This document shows positions 1-6,638 of a stretch of DNA of 8,314 bases, piece after piece. This DNA comes from an uncultured Ignavibacteriota bacterium (lineage in GTDB: Bacteria; Bacteroidota; Ignavibacteria; Tepidaquicellales; Tepidaquicellaceae). The position numbers and the translations under genes are program-made. The first letter of the stretch is position 1; every line of letters begins with the position of its first letter. Below the pieces are notes generated by a model. That model saw nothing but the letters and a program-made list of their open reading frames with translations, did not search any database and was not told the DNA's origin. The stretch covers positions 1 through 8,314 of the forward strand of contig CALGOI010000036.1 of the NCBI GenBank assembly GCA_937959065.1, read 5' to 3'.

Positions 1-736
1 GTGTAAAACAATCATCTAAAACAATATTTTTGGAAAACAGTCCGTCGTAAAAAAATATATTTATATATTTACCGGAGGATTTCTTAGAGAAATATCGATA
101 AGCCTTCTTAGTATCTATTCCGCCGCCGGAAATATCCTTCCATTCACCGCCGTTGATCTTACGGATTTTGTATGCCTGGCTTGGGTCCAGTATAGTGAAT
201 TTTATATCCTCTTCTATCAATGCTTCGAGAGTAGCATCATTGCAAGCAGTTTCGGGAAGCCACATACCCTCCGGGTCTCTGTTAAAAGTATGTTTAAAAT
301 CCTCCACGCCCCATTTTATCTGTGTAATCTTATCTCGTTCGTTTGCGAGCGGCATTATAACGTGGTTATATATCTGAGCTATGGCGTTACCGTGCCCGTT
401 GAATTTCCTGACACTCTCCCTGTCCGCGTCCACTATCATCTTAACCCTGTGCGGATGCTTCTTCTTCATCCAGTTGAGCAGCGTAGGACCGACATTAAAA
501 CTCAGGTATTCGAAATTATTAACGTGTTTAACCACATGGTCTTTTTCGTCGGCGATAACTGCTTCAGTATTTGGCTTGTAGCATTCCTGGTATATTCGCT
601 CGTTCCAGTCGTGGAGCGGCGCGGCGGATGGTTGCATCTCTACCTCACCCGTCCAGGGGTCCTCCCTTGGCGGTTGGTAGAAGTGCCCGTGTATTACAAG
701 GAATAAGTTTTTATTCTTCTGATGTTTTTCAAACAT
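1..736 (-). CDS. GH57 glycoside hydrolase, DUF3536 type (C-terminus cut off by window edge)
   Basis: The frame is open from an ATG at 736 to the left edge, giving 245 complete codons of the N-terminal part. The protein starts MFEKHQKNKNLFLVIHGHFY, then QPPREDPW, which matches the start of GH57 proteins carrying a C-terminal DUF3536 domain. GH57-type motifs seen are HGHFYQPP (residues 16-23, equivalent to the family HQP motif), NGHGNA (113-118) and EGMWLPETA (156-164). E162 of WLPE is the expected catalytic nucleophile. Family members act on alpha-glucans as amylase- or glucanotransferase-type enzymes and are cytoplasmic; no signal peptide is visible here. The start codon directly follows the TAA of the upstream TfoX-domain gene, with no separate Shine-Dalgarno, so translation is probably coupled. 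Its position in one operon with glgB supports a role in glycogen or maltodextrin metabolism. The second catalytic residue and DUF3536 lie outside the window, so exact specificity cannot be judged. Confidence 0.87.
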   Translation of the reverse strand, partial: MFEKHQKNKNLFLVIHGHFYQPPREDPWTGEVEMQPSAAPLHDWNERIYQECYKPNTEAVIADEKDHVVKHVNNFEYLSFNVGPTLLNWMKKKHPHRVKMIVDADRESVRKFNGHGNAIAQIYNHVIMPLANERDKITQIKWGVEDFKHTFNRDPEGMWLPETACNDATLEALIEEDIKFTILDPSQAYKIRKINGGEWKDISGGGIDTKKAYRYFSKKSSGKYINIFFYDGLFSKNIVLDDCFT

Positions 737-1108
737 TTATTTAACTGCTTTCTTTATAGTCTTCTTTGTTGCTTTCTTCTTTTTGGGCGGACTTTTCATC
801 ACGTACTCTATCCCAACATCAATCCACTTTGCCAGCTGTTTATCTGTCTTAAAACCCGGCGGGTCGACATACAGAAACCCTCGCAGCGGCCGTCCTGTGA
901 AATCCATCAGACGCACGTTAGGTTTTTTGAGATACTCATCGTACTTCTCATCGAGAACTCTCACCATTAACTCGTTCTTAGCGATACCCACAAACATCTT
1001 ATCTTTGAGCATATAAGCAATCCCGCCGAACATCTTCTTCTGAACAAGCCCTTTCTTCCCTTTGAGGATTGTGCTTATGCGTTCGGCTAATTTTTCATCG
1101 TAAGGCAT
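737..1108 (-). CDS. TfoX/Sxy N-terminal-domain protein
   Basis: This 123-residue protein matches the single-domain TfoX N-terminal family. It opens with an amphipathic helix (about 2-20), then KKMFGGIAYMLKDKMFVGI (24-42), the family's MFGG hallmark and beta-hairpin. FTGRPLRGFLYVD (70-82) and the helix around KQLAKWIDVGIEYV (90-103) follow. The tail from about residue 106 is strongly basic, with nine lysines in the last 15 residues, and may bind nucleic acid. In gamma-proteobacteria, full-length Sxy/TfoX is a competence regulator, but stand-alone N-terminal-domain proteins are widespread and mostly uncharacterised. No competence role should be assumed. The gene sits between glgB (1-nt gap) and the GH57 gene (0-nt gap), so it is co-transcribed with both. 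A purine-rich AAGAGG lies about 9 nt before the ATG, inside the 3' end of glgB. The family call is firm; the function is unknown. Confidence 0.9.
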   Translation of the reverse strand: MPYDEKLAERISTILKGKKGLVQKKMFGGIAYMLKDKMFVGIAKNELMVRVLDEKYDEYLKKPNVRLMDFTGRPLRGFLYVDPPGFKTDKQLAKWIDVGIEYVMKSPPKKKKATKKTIKKAVK

Positions 1109-1109
1109 T

Positions 1110-3395
1110 TTAAATATCCTCTTCTTTAAACTCTTCTTTAAATTCTTCAGAATCTCCCTTAGCTTCTATTTTAAATATATTTACCGCTAGGGGGGGAAGC
1201 GTAACGTCGATGCTGTTCTCGTACTCCAGATGCTTCTTTTCAACGGAATTAATTCCGCCGAGATTTCCGAGTCCGGTACCGCCGTATTCTATCGCGTCGC
1301 TGTTAAATATCTCTTCATAAAAACCGCTCTTCGGAACGCCGAGAGTATAGCCTTCCCTTGCTATCGGTGTCATATTAAAAGTAAAAACAAGGAATTCCTT
1401 CTTATCGAATGAATACCTGATAAAACTCAAAACTCCGGCATCAGCGTCACGGAAATCAATCCATTTAAATCCATCGCTTTTAAAATCCACTTCGTAAAAT
1501 GCCGGGTACTCTTTGTAAATTTTGCTAAGGTCTTTGAAATAAAGCTGGAATTTCTTATTCAGTTCGAAATCCAGAACGTTCATCTCCATGTGGGATTCGC
1601 TGTTCCATTCATTGTACTGCGCTATGTCGTTTATCATGAAGTTAAGTTTCTTCCCGGGGTGCCCGAACATAAAACCGAAGAACAACCGCAATGTCGAGAA
1701 TCTTTGCTCGACATCTCCCTGAAATTTCTCGATGAGTGTTTTCTTACCGTAAACTACTTCATCGTGAGATATGGGCAGAAGGAAGTTCTCGTCAAACGAA
1801 TACCACAGTGAAAAGGTTATCTTATTGTGATCGAATTTCCTGTAAATAGGGTCCAGTGAAAAATAATACAGCACGTCGTGCATCCATCCCATATTCCATT
1901 TCATGTCGAAGCCCAGTCCGCCGAGATATACGGGCGCGGTAACACCCTTCCACGCGGTGGATTCCTCTGCTATCATCAGAATGCCCTTGTTATCTTCGTG
2001 AACTTTCTCGTTGAGCTCGCGGAGAAAATCGACTGCTTCGATGTGCTCGTTTCCGCCGAATTTATTCGGCTCCCATTCTCCTTCGTCCCGTGAATAGTCG
2101 AGGTAAAGCATCGACGCGACAGCATCCACTCGCAGCCCGTCGATATGATACTCCTTCAGCCAGAAAAGCGCATTGGAAATAAGGAAGTTACGTACCTGGT
2201 GCTTACCGTAATCGAAAATCATCGTCCCCCACTCCTTGTGGTAACCCTTCTTAGGGTTTTCGTAAGCGTATATCTCTTTGCCGTCGAATTCATACAGCCC
2301 GTGCCCGTCTTTTGGAAAATGTCCCGGAACCCAGTCGAGAATAACCCCGATGTTGTTTTGGTGGCAATAGTCGACAAAGTACATAAAGTCTTCCGGTGAA
2401 CCGTGGCGGCTTGTCGGGGCGAAGAAATTCACTACCTGGTAACCCCACGATTTATCCAATGGATGCTCCATCACGGGAAGGAGTTCAATGTGCGTATAAC
2501 CGTTATCCTTTACGTGCTCCACGATCTCGTGCGCGAGCCGGCGGTAATTCAGGTAACCCCATTCGTTTGGGTATTCGTTGTCTTCGAAGTCACGCTTCCA
2601 TGAGGAAAGATGAACCTCGTATATAGAAACCGGCTCTTTTTTGAAATCCCAGTCCGCTCTTTGCTCCATCCATTCGCTGTCCTTCCATTCGTAGCGGTCG
2701 ATCACTCCGACGATCGAAGCATTCTCCGGACGCATCTGCGTCCGGAAACCGTACGGGTCGGATTTTGTCCGCACTTCATCATCGATCGTCGACCTGATCT
2801 CATATTTATACATCATCCCTTCTTTTACACCGGGGATGAAAATCACCCAGACACCGGAGTCGTTGAAGTTTTCCATCTGGTACATCCTGCCGTCCCAGTT
2901 ATTGAATTCCCCGATGACACAGACTCCCTTTGCGTTCGGAGCCCATACGGCGAAGTGAACTCCTTCGATTCCGTCGAATTCCTTACGGTGTGCGCCGAGC
3001 TTCTCATATATTTTGTAATTCTTTCCTTCACCGAATAAATGCAGGTCATACGAGGATAGTGTAGTCGGGAAATAGTACGGGTCATAGCGGCTGACCTCAT
3101 TTCCATTATAATCGGTATATTCGAATTTATATAAAAACCTCTCGTCCGTTTTTTTGAAGATTTTCTCGAAGATGTCGGTGCCCTCAATCCTCTCCATCTC
3201 CACGGGTTTTTCCCCTTTGGGTTTTATCATCACCATCTCCACGGATGGCATATATGTGCGGACGATCATGGAATGCTTACCGTACCTGTGCGGGCCGAGG
3301 ATATCGAACGGCTTCTGGTAAGAAAAATCCGCGAGGGATTTCGCCCGGAAGTCGTTTTTAGTCAGATTGTCTTTTGAAGAGGAGTTTTTAGCCAT
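1110..3395 (-). CDS. glgB: 1,4-alpha-glucan branching enzyme (GlgB, GH13)
   Basis: GlgB cleaves an alpha-1,4-glucan chain and reattaches it by an alpha-1,6 bond, creating the branches of glycogen in the cytoplasm. The 761 residues match the usual two-module N-terminus form. An N1 domain covers about 33-125, and a CBM48 domain about 140-230 (HFAVWAPNAKGVCVIGEFNNWDG). The GH13 barrel covers about 255-600, and an all-beta C-terminal domain about 650-745. All catalytic motifs are present: DWVPGHF (D354), GLRVDAVASM (nucleophile D424), MIAEEST (acid/base E477) and ISHDEVVYGKK (H544, transition-state stabiliser D545). A short acidic tail, EEFKEEFKEEDI, ends the protein. The ATG at 3395 has no clear Shine-Dalgarno; a 10-bp palindrome occupies that spot. 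This is the first gene of a three-gene operon with a TfoX-domain protein and a GH57 enzyme. No other glg gene is in view. Confidence 0.97.
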   Translation of the reverse strand: MAKNSSSKDNLTKNDFRAKSLADFSYQKPFDILGPHRYGKHSMIVRTYMPSVEMVMIKPKGEKPVEMERIEGTDIFEKIFKKTDERFLYKFEYTDYNGNEVSRYDPYYFPTTLSSYDLHLFGEGKNYKIYEKLGAHRKEFDGIEGVHFAVWAPNAKGVCVIGEFNNWDGRMYQMENFNDSGVWVIFIPGVKEGMMYKYEIRSTIDDEVRTKSDPYGFRTQMRPENASIVGVIDRYEWKDSEWMEQRADWDFKKEPVSIYEVHLSSWKRDFEDNEYPNEWGYLNYRRLAHEIVEHVKDNGYTHIELLPVMEHPLDKSWGYQVVNFFAPTSRHGSPEDFMYFVDYCHQNNIGVILDWVPGHFPKDGHGLYEFDGKEIYAYENPKKGYHKEWGTMIFDYGKHQVRNFLISNALFWLKEYHIDGLRVDAVASMLYLDYSRDEGEWEPNKFGGNEHIEAVDFLRELNEKVHEDNKGILMIAEESTAWKGVTAPVYLGGLGFDMKWNMGWMHDVLYYFSLDPIYRKFDHNKITFSLWYSFDENFLLPISHDEVVYGKKTLIEKFQGDVEQRFSTLRLFFGFMFGHPGKKLNFMINDIAQYNEWNSESHMEMNVLDFELNKKFQLYFKDLSKIYKEYPAFYEVDFKSDGFKWIDFRDADAGVLSFIRYSFDKKEFLVFTFNMTPIAREGYTLGVPKSGFYEEIFNSDAIEYGGTGLGNLGGINSVEKKHLEYENSIDVTLPPLAVNIFKIEAKGDSEEFKEEFKEEDI
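1119..1142 (-). repeat. 12-nt perfect tandem duplication at the glgB 3' end, overlapping the tfoX-like ribosome binding site
   Basis: The plus-strand unit ctcttctttaaa occurs twice in a row (1119-1130 and 1131-1142). On the coding strand this encodes FKEE twice, giving GlgB the acidic tail EEFKEEFKEEDI. The same repeat supplies the purine-rich AAGAAGAGG upstream of the TfoX-domain start at 1108. The left-hand unit therefore doubles as the likely ribosome binding site of the next gene. Confidence 0.8.
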
Positions 3396-3397
3396 AT

Positions 3398-3407
3398 TTA
3401 CCGGTAA
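3398..3407. promoter_or_regulatory. 10-bp perfect palindrome just upstream of the glgB start
   Basis: TTACCGGTAA is self-complementary and lies 3 to 12 nt before the glgB ATG, where a Shine-Dalgarno would normally be. It could be an operator half-site or simply chance. As RNA it is too short, and has no loop, to form a stable hairpin. No second copy is visible upstream of the other genes, so a regulatory role is only a possibility. Confidence 0.25.
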
Positions 3408-3461
3408 GCACTAAATTATTAAAACGATAAGAAAGAAAAACTGTAAAACCGTAGATTGATT

Positions 3462-3500
3462 TTAACCGCAAAGGACGCGAAGATCGCAAAGAGCGCGGAG
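3462..3500. repeat. Dispersed AACCGCAAAG-type repeat, copy 1
   Basis: This 39-nt element starts TTAACCGCAAAG, contains degenerate internal repetition of (A/G)C(G/A)CAAAG and ACGCGAAG units, and ends at GCGGAG. It aligns with the copy at 3920 in the same orientation, with one single-base gap in each copy and about eight mismatches. The 8-mer GTAGATTG occurs on both sides, at 3451-3458 and 3509-3516. From general knowledge, similar CAAAG/CGAAG intergenic repeats are common in environmental Bacteroidota-type genomes; their function is unknown. Confidence 0.65.
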
Positions 3501-3736
3501 TTTTTTTGGTAGATTGTATTTTCATATGTTTAAAAATTTTTTGTCTTTACTCCTAAATCCGGGAATGTTTTTACAGGGGTTTCCGGAGTGGTTGGGTTTT
3601 TGGAATTTTTGATTTATTTTGCCACCTACCATCGTTCCTCGGCAGGCAGGCATATTAGCACGGATGTTCTCGAATTAATGCAGATTATTTTTAATTTTTT
3701 CATGGTAGAAGAATGTTTATTATTCACAACCCCTCT

Positions 3737-3781
3737 GTCATTGTAACCGCTCCTCCGTTTCACGGATTCGCGGACAATGAC
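3737..3781. repeat. Imperfect long hairpin (palindromic intergenic element)
   Basis: GTCATTGT (3737-3744) pairs perfectly with ACAATGAC (3774-3781). After an AA bulge, CCGC (3747-3750) pairs with GCGG (3770-3773). TCCG (3754-3757) can then pair with CGGA (3763-3766) around a 5-nt loop. Three nested stems make chance unlikely. No T-run follows, so it does not look like an intrinsic terminator; a mobile or repetitive palindrome is more likely. Confidence 0.55.
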
Positions 3782-3782
3782 T

Positions 3783-3806
3783 TCTCCCCTTTATTCAAAG
3801 GGGAGA
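3783..3806. repeat. Perfect 10-bp hairpin with 4-nt loop
   Basis: TCTCCCCTTT (3783-3792) and AAAGGGGAGA (3797-3806) are perfect inverted repeats around the loop ATTC. The element starts 1 nt after the hairpin ending at 3781. A T-run begins at 3814, 7 nt past the stem, so it is not a textbook terminator, and no plus-strand gene lies upstream to terminate. I read it as a palindromic repeat element. Confidence 0.6.
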
Positions 3807-3919
3807 TTACAACTTTTTTACAAAGATAAGAAATGTGGGCGAAGTTAAAATGAAATTAAGGTTATATGCGTATATATCCCCGATTGTTGAATAAGTGTTG
3901 TTCTTTTGGTAGTTATTTT

Positions 3920-3958
3920 TTAACCACAAAGACACGAAGGGCACAAAGTTACGCGAAG
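3920..3958. repeat. Dispersed AACCACAAAG-type repeat, copy 2
   Basis: TTAACCACAAAG starts this 39-nt copy, which continues with ACACGAAG, GGCACAAAG and ACGCGAAG units. It is the same length and orientation as the copy at 3462. The preceding TTTTGGTAGTTATTTT resembles the sequence that follows copy 1 (TTTTGGTAGATTGTATTTT at 3504-3522), so the original unit may be longer than 39 nt. Confidence 0.65.
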
Positions 3959-4146
3959 AAATGAATTTATGATATGAACCCAAAATAATAAAGTGTGAAA
4001 TTCCTAATTATCATTCTTCAAGAAATACCTGGATAGTAGAGGAACTTAATAATTTCAATCACATATAAATAATAGATATAAACCTACAAAATGAGTAATT
4101 TGGTAAAATAATTATAGATTTTTTCTGAAATTGTAAATCAAATTTT

Positions 4147-4803
4147 ATGAAAGCTTTACTTATTATCATAATATTATTCACATGCGCTTGCACTTCAAAA
4201 TTTGAAAAAGGTATTAACGAAACTTCCGAAATAAAAACCCTCAATACAGTAAAAGAGTTATCAATTAATGAAGGTAATAATCTCGATAGCTTGAGATATA
4301 TTGCAGCATATAACTATATTATAAATTCAGCTGAACTTGATAGCTTTTGTTTAAGATATAGGATTAAGAAGGAAGAAAAGACATTTTGCATTAAGAGAGA
4401 AGTTTATAAAATCAGGGCAGACGATTCTAATGAGATTATTGAATATCAATACGGACTCGATCTTCCTGATAAGCCCTGGCGAGAAGAAAAAATTTATCCT
4501 GATAAAGAAAGGTACATGAAACTTGTTGATTCTATTCGTAATATCAATATACAGCCTTATACCTATCCTGATACAATAGACTTTTCTTATATTAGTCCTG
4601 ATGATATTGATTGTAACTTTATATTGAAATATTCAACGTTTGATAAAAACAGACTTCAGGTAAATATGCCTTACGGAATACAATGGATAAATGATAATGT
4701 CGATGGAAAAAACTTCAGCAGTACCGGATTGAGATTTACGATTTTCTTCTCAGAGGGAAGCACTATAATTGATAAAGTGTTTGCATATACTTGGATTACC
4801 TAG
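4147..4803 (+). CDS. Putative lipoprotein of unknown function
   Basis: I do not recognise this 218-residue protein. It begins with a Lys, a hydrophobic run (ALLIIIILF, residues 3-11) and then TCACTS, a plausible lipoprotein signal with C15 (A at -1) or C13 as the lipidated cysteine. An outer-envelope lipoprotein is therefore likely. The mature part is charged and rich in I, N, D, K and Y, with no recognisable catalytic motif. The C-terminus is probably beta-structured (GLRFTIFFSEG...VFAYTWIT). No clear Shine-Dalgarno precedes the ATG (AAATCAAATTTT). The gene is strikingly AT-rich: two 60-nt samples give about 28% GC, against 53-60% in glgB. It lies alone on the plus strand, convergent with the Asp-box gene. 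The composition suggests horizontal gain or weak selection. The coding call is supported by length and the lipoprotein-like N-terminus, not by homology. Confidence 0.72.
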   Translation: MKALLIIIILFTCACTSKFEKGINETSEIKTLNTVKELSINEGNNLDSLRYIAAYNYIINSAELDSFCLRYRIKKEEKTFCIKREVYKIRADDSNEIIEYQYGLDLPDKPWREEKIYPDKERYMKLVDSIRNINIQPYTYPDTIDFSYISPDDIDCNFILKYSTFDKNRLQVNMPYGIQWINDNVDGKNFSSTGLRFTIFFSEGSTIIDKVFAYTWIT

Positions 4804-4845
4804 TCTCCATACACACTCTACCATATTGGACGACAGGGGAGTAAG

Positions 4846-4892
4846 CGTTCCCCAAACAGGTTTTTGTCCGAGGGACTCCTTCGGAGGGAACG
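4846..4892. repeat. Compound palindrome able to fold as a three-way junction, between convergent genes
   Basis: CGTTCCC (4846-4852) pairs with GGGAACG (4886-4892). Inside it are two arms with no unpaired base at the junction. Arm 1 runs from 4853 to 4866 (CAAA with TTTG). Arm 2 runs from 4867 to 4885 (eight pairs including one G-T, loop ACT). It relates to the simple hairpin at 8017: both have CGTTCCC(C)AAACAGG on the left and GGGAACGAG or GGAACGAG on the right, but this copy has arm 2 inserted. It lies 43 nt after the lipoprotein stop and 27 nt beyond the stop of the convergent Asp-box gene. It may act as a bidirectional terminator or be a REP-like element. Confidence 0.6.
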
Positions 4893-4919
4893 AGGACTAC
4901 CTAAATATTGCAACGTATT

Positions 4920-6485
4920 TTACTTCACCAGTACCATTTTTTTGGTTAAGGTGACATTTCCGGCCTGGAGGCGGTAAATGTAGGTACCGCTTGCGATTCC
5001 AGAGCCGTTGAAATTTACAGAGTACTGTCCGGCGTTCAGCTGTTCGTTAACCAGTGAAGCTACTTCACGTCCTGTAAGGTCATAAACTTTAAGCCGAACG
5101 AAATCCTGCGAAGGAATATCGAACCTGATCGAAGTCATAGGGTTGAACGGGTTAGGGAAATTCTGCCCGAGCGAATAATCAGCGGGCACTTCGCTGCCGG
5201 TCAGCTGTACTGAAGTTGACATATCTATCAGCGCTGTCCAGATGCTGAGATTAGCTCCGTCGAGTCGAGTCCATATCGGGCGGACGATTCCGTTTTGCGC
5301 GACTATATTAGTGTAATCTCCGAAGAATCCCGTAACAGGAGTGAATGGTGTTGTGCTGATCTTAATGTTTTCGAAAGTATCACCGCCGTCAGTCGAGCGC
5401 GCAATATAAACGTCAGTCTGTGTATTCGTGTATGCTCTCCTGTCGTAGAATACAACATAGATATACCCGGTCTCCTGATCGACATCCATCCAGGACATGA
5501 ACTGTTGTTTACCCGCAGGGTCATTATTCACGCGAATCGCATTACTCCAGTTATTCCCGCCGTCGGTCGATTTATAAAGCCATACATCGGTATCGGTTAT
5601 GCCGTTTCGCTGGTCGGTGAAGTTAACATAGATATTCCCGTTATACGGTCCGCCGCTGATATCGCAATCCGTTACAGGGAGGCCGTTGCAGCGTGTAAGT
5701 CCGGAGATGGTGTAATCCCATCCGCCCGGCTGGTCGCCAATATAAATGGGGTTGCTGAGCCAGGTATTCCCGGCGTCGGTGGATCTATTAAAGAAAATTC
5801 CGTAAGTAGTATTTCTAACCAGCGGACCCGACCAGGCGATATAAACTTCCCCGTTAGGTCCGACAGTCGGCACAGCTCCTTCAACTGTATTGTCTTCATC
5901 CACGCAGTCACCGCCGAGCTTATCTATGCGACGCTCTGTAGTCCATGAAGCGCCGGCATCGGTCGAGCGGACGAACCAGATACGTGAACTATCGGAAGGC
6001 GAGCTGCTTCCGTACTCGTCAAATTCAGTCCAGCTGACGTAGATATTATTATTAGTGCGGTCGACGACAGCCCACTCTTTATCTTCCTCTTTCGCGGGTG
6101 AACGAAGACCGAAGTAGTTACCGTTATTCCAGGTGACACCGCCGTTGGTTGATTTCTGGCATACGATGCGGTCGATCCAGCTTCCACCGGCCGGGTTCGA
6201 TAAATGGAAATAATAATAATGTCCGGCTGTGTCTATTATAATGCAGGGATCTCCCCAGACACCGAAAGTCGAAGTCATCGTCTGGCGTGTCCAGTTAGCT
6301 CCGCCGTTGGTTGAATAATATACATAGTTGAGGTTTGAGCCCGCTACGAGCTGCATAGGATTCAAAGGATTCATCATGATGGAAGGTTCGTTAGGGCTCC
6401 CCGTATTCGATATCATCACATTGGTAAACTGCGCATTGAGTATTCCCCCACTCAATAAGAACAGAATGAGAAATAAGTTTTTCAA
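4920..6485 (-). CDS. Secreted sialidase-like Asp-box (BNR) beta-propeller with T9SS sorting domain
   Basis: I choose the TTG at 6485, giving 521 residues. It has a GGAGG 8 nt upstream and yields a clean signal peptide (MKNLFLILFLLSGGILNA, cleavage near A18|Q19). The longer ATG start at 6551 would add 22 residues before the signal. Six Asp-boxes are visible at about 58 (STNGGANW), 112 (STNGGVTW), 174 (STDAGASW), 235 (STDAGNTW), 306 (STDGGNNW) and 364 (STDGGDTF). This spacing fits a six-bladed sialidase-superfamily propeller. The last 85 residues are a type A T9SS sorting domain (QNFPNPFNP, RFDIP, VYDLTGREV, GTYIYRL, KKMVLVK), so export and surface anchoring or release through the Por system is expected. 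Asp-boxes are structural, and I did not identify the arginine triad of true sialidases, so enzyme activity is unproven. It is divergent from the Ycf48-like gene. Confidence 0.88.
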   Translation of the reverse strand: MKNLFLILFLLSGGILNAQFTNVMISNTGSPNEPSIMMNPLNPMQLVAGSNLNYVYYSTNGGANWTRQTMTSTFGVWGDPCIIIDTAGHYYYFHLSNPAGGSWIDRIVCQKSTNGGVTWNNGNYFGLRSPAKEEDKEWAVVDRTNNNIYVSWTEFDEYGSSSPSDSSRIWFVRSTDAGASWTTERRIDKLGGDCVDEDNTVEGAVPTVGPNGEVYIAWSGPLVRNTTYGIFFNRSTDAGNTWLSNPIYIGDQPGGWDYTISGLTRCNGLPVTDCDISGGPYNGNIYVNFTDQRNGITDTDVWLYKSTDGGNNWSNAIRVNNDPAGKQQFMSWMDVDQETGYIYVVFYDRRAYTNTQTDVYIARSTDGGDTFENIKISTTPFTPVTGFFGDYTNIVAQNGIVRPIWTRLDGANLSIWTALIDMSTSVQLTGSEVPADYSLGQNFPNPFNPMTSIRFDIPSQDFVRLKVYDLTGREVASLVNEQLNAGQYSVNFNGSGIASGTYIYRLQAGNVTLTKKMVLVK

Positions 6486-6493
6486 GAAAATAA

Positions 6494-6498
6494 CCTCC
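6494..6498 (-). promoter_or_regulatory. Shine-Dalgarno site deciding a TTG start
   Basis: The minus strand reads GGAGG, 8 nt, then TTG at 6485. It is the strongest Shine-Dalgarno I found in the window. It lies inside the reading frame of the longer ATG candidates at 6551 and 6500 (the ATG at 6500 overlaps the site itself). The signal peptide begins exactly at the TTG, which agrees with this choice. Confidence 0.65.
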
Positions 6499-6638
6499 AT
6501 GTTAATTGTTTTCCCCATCACTGAATAAATTAGGGAAATTGGGGATAACAAAAAGTGTCATAAACTATGAATATTGCTATTAATATATGCACTTATTACC
6601 TTTAGAAACAAATAACTGTTAAAACTACCGTAATCTCT

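Larger units (their letters stand above)
3396..4146. other. 750-bp intergenic region made largely of decayed repeats and hairpins
   Basis: No plausible gene is found on either strand. The stretch holds two copies of a 39-nt AACC(A/G)CAAAG-type repeat (3462-3500 and 3920-3958) and two adjacent hairpins (3737-3781 and 3783-3806). It also holds a segment starting GGCAGGCAGGC at 3641, followed by CACGGAT...CAGATT-like sequence up to about 3687, which looks like another decayed dispersed repeat. The last 150 nt before the lipoprotein gene are very AT-rich and presumably contain its promoter. I found no convincing match to the Bacteroidota TTG/TAnnTTTG promoter pattern there or in front of glgB. 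Confidence 0.6.

Noticed and set aside
290..706. Plus-strand open frame of 138 codons
   Set aside because: It lies antisense to the GH57 gene, whose HGHFYQPP, NGHG and WLPE motifs fix the minus strand as coding.
1190..1196. Seven-base G run in glgB as a phase-variable tract
   Set aside because: It encodes the Leu-Pro-Pro-Leu-Ala stretch typical of the GlgB C-terminal domain and the frame is intact, so there is no sign of switching.
2610..3038. Plus-strand open frame of 142 codons, and the overlapping minus frame 2843-3187
   Set aside because: Both lie within glgB in other frames; the GlgB domain content is continuous through the region.
3783..3806. Intrinsic terminator
   Set aside because: The T-run is 7 nt beyond the stem and no plus-strand gene lies upstream; on the other strand it would sit before, not after, glgB.
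4094..4101. TAATTTGG as a possible -7 promoter element for the lipoprotein gene
   Set aside because: It deviates from TAnnTTTG and no TTG lies at the right distance upstream.
4059..4244. Minus-strand open frame of 61 codons overlapping the lipoprotein start
   Set aside because: It has no recognisable content and overlaps the better-supported gene with its lipoprotein signal.
5295..5948. Plus-strand open frame of 217 codons
   Set aside because: It is antisense to the Asp-box protein and shows no domain or signal of its own; the repeats on the minus strand are clearly coding.
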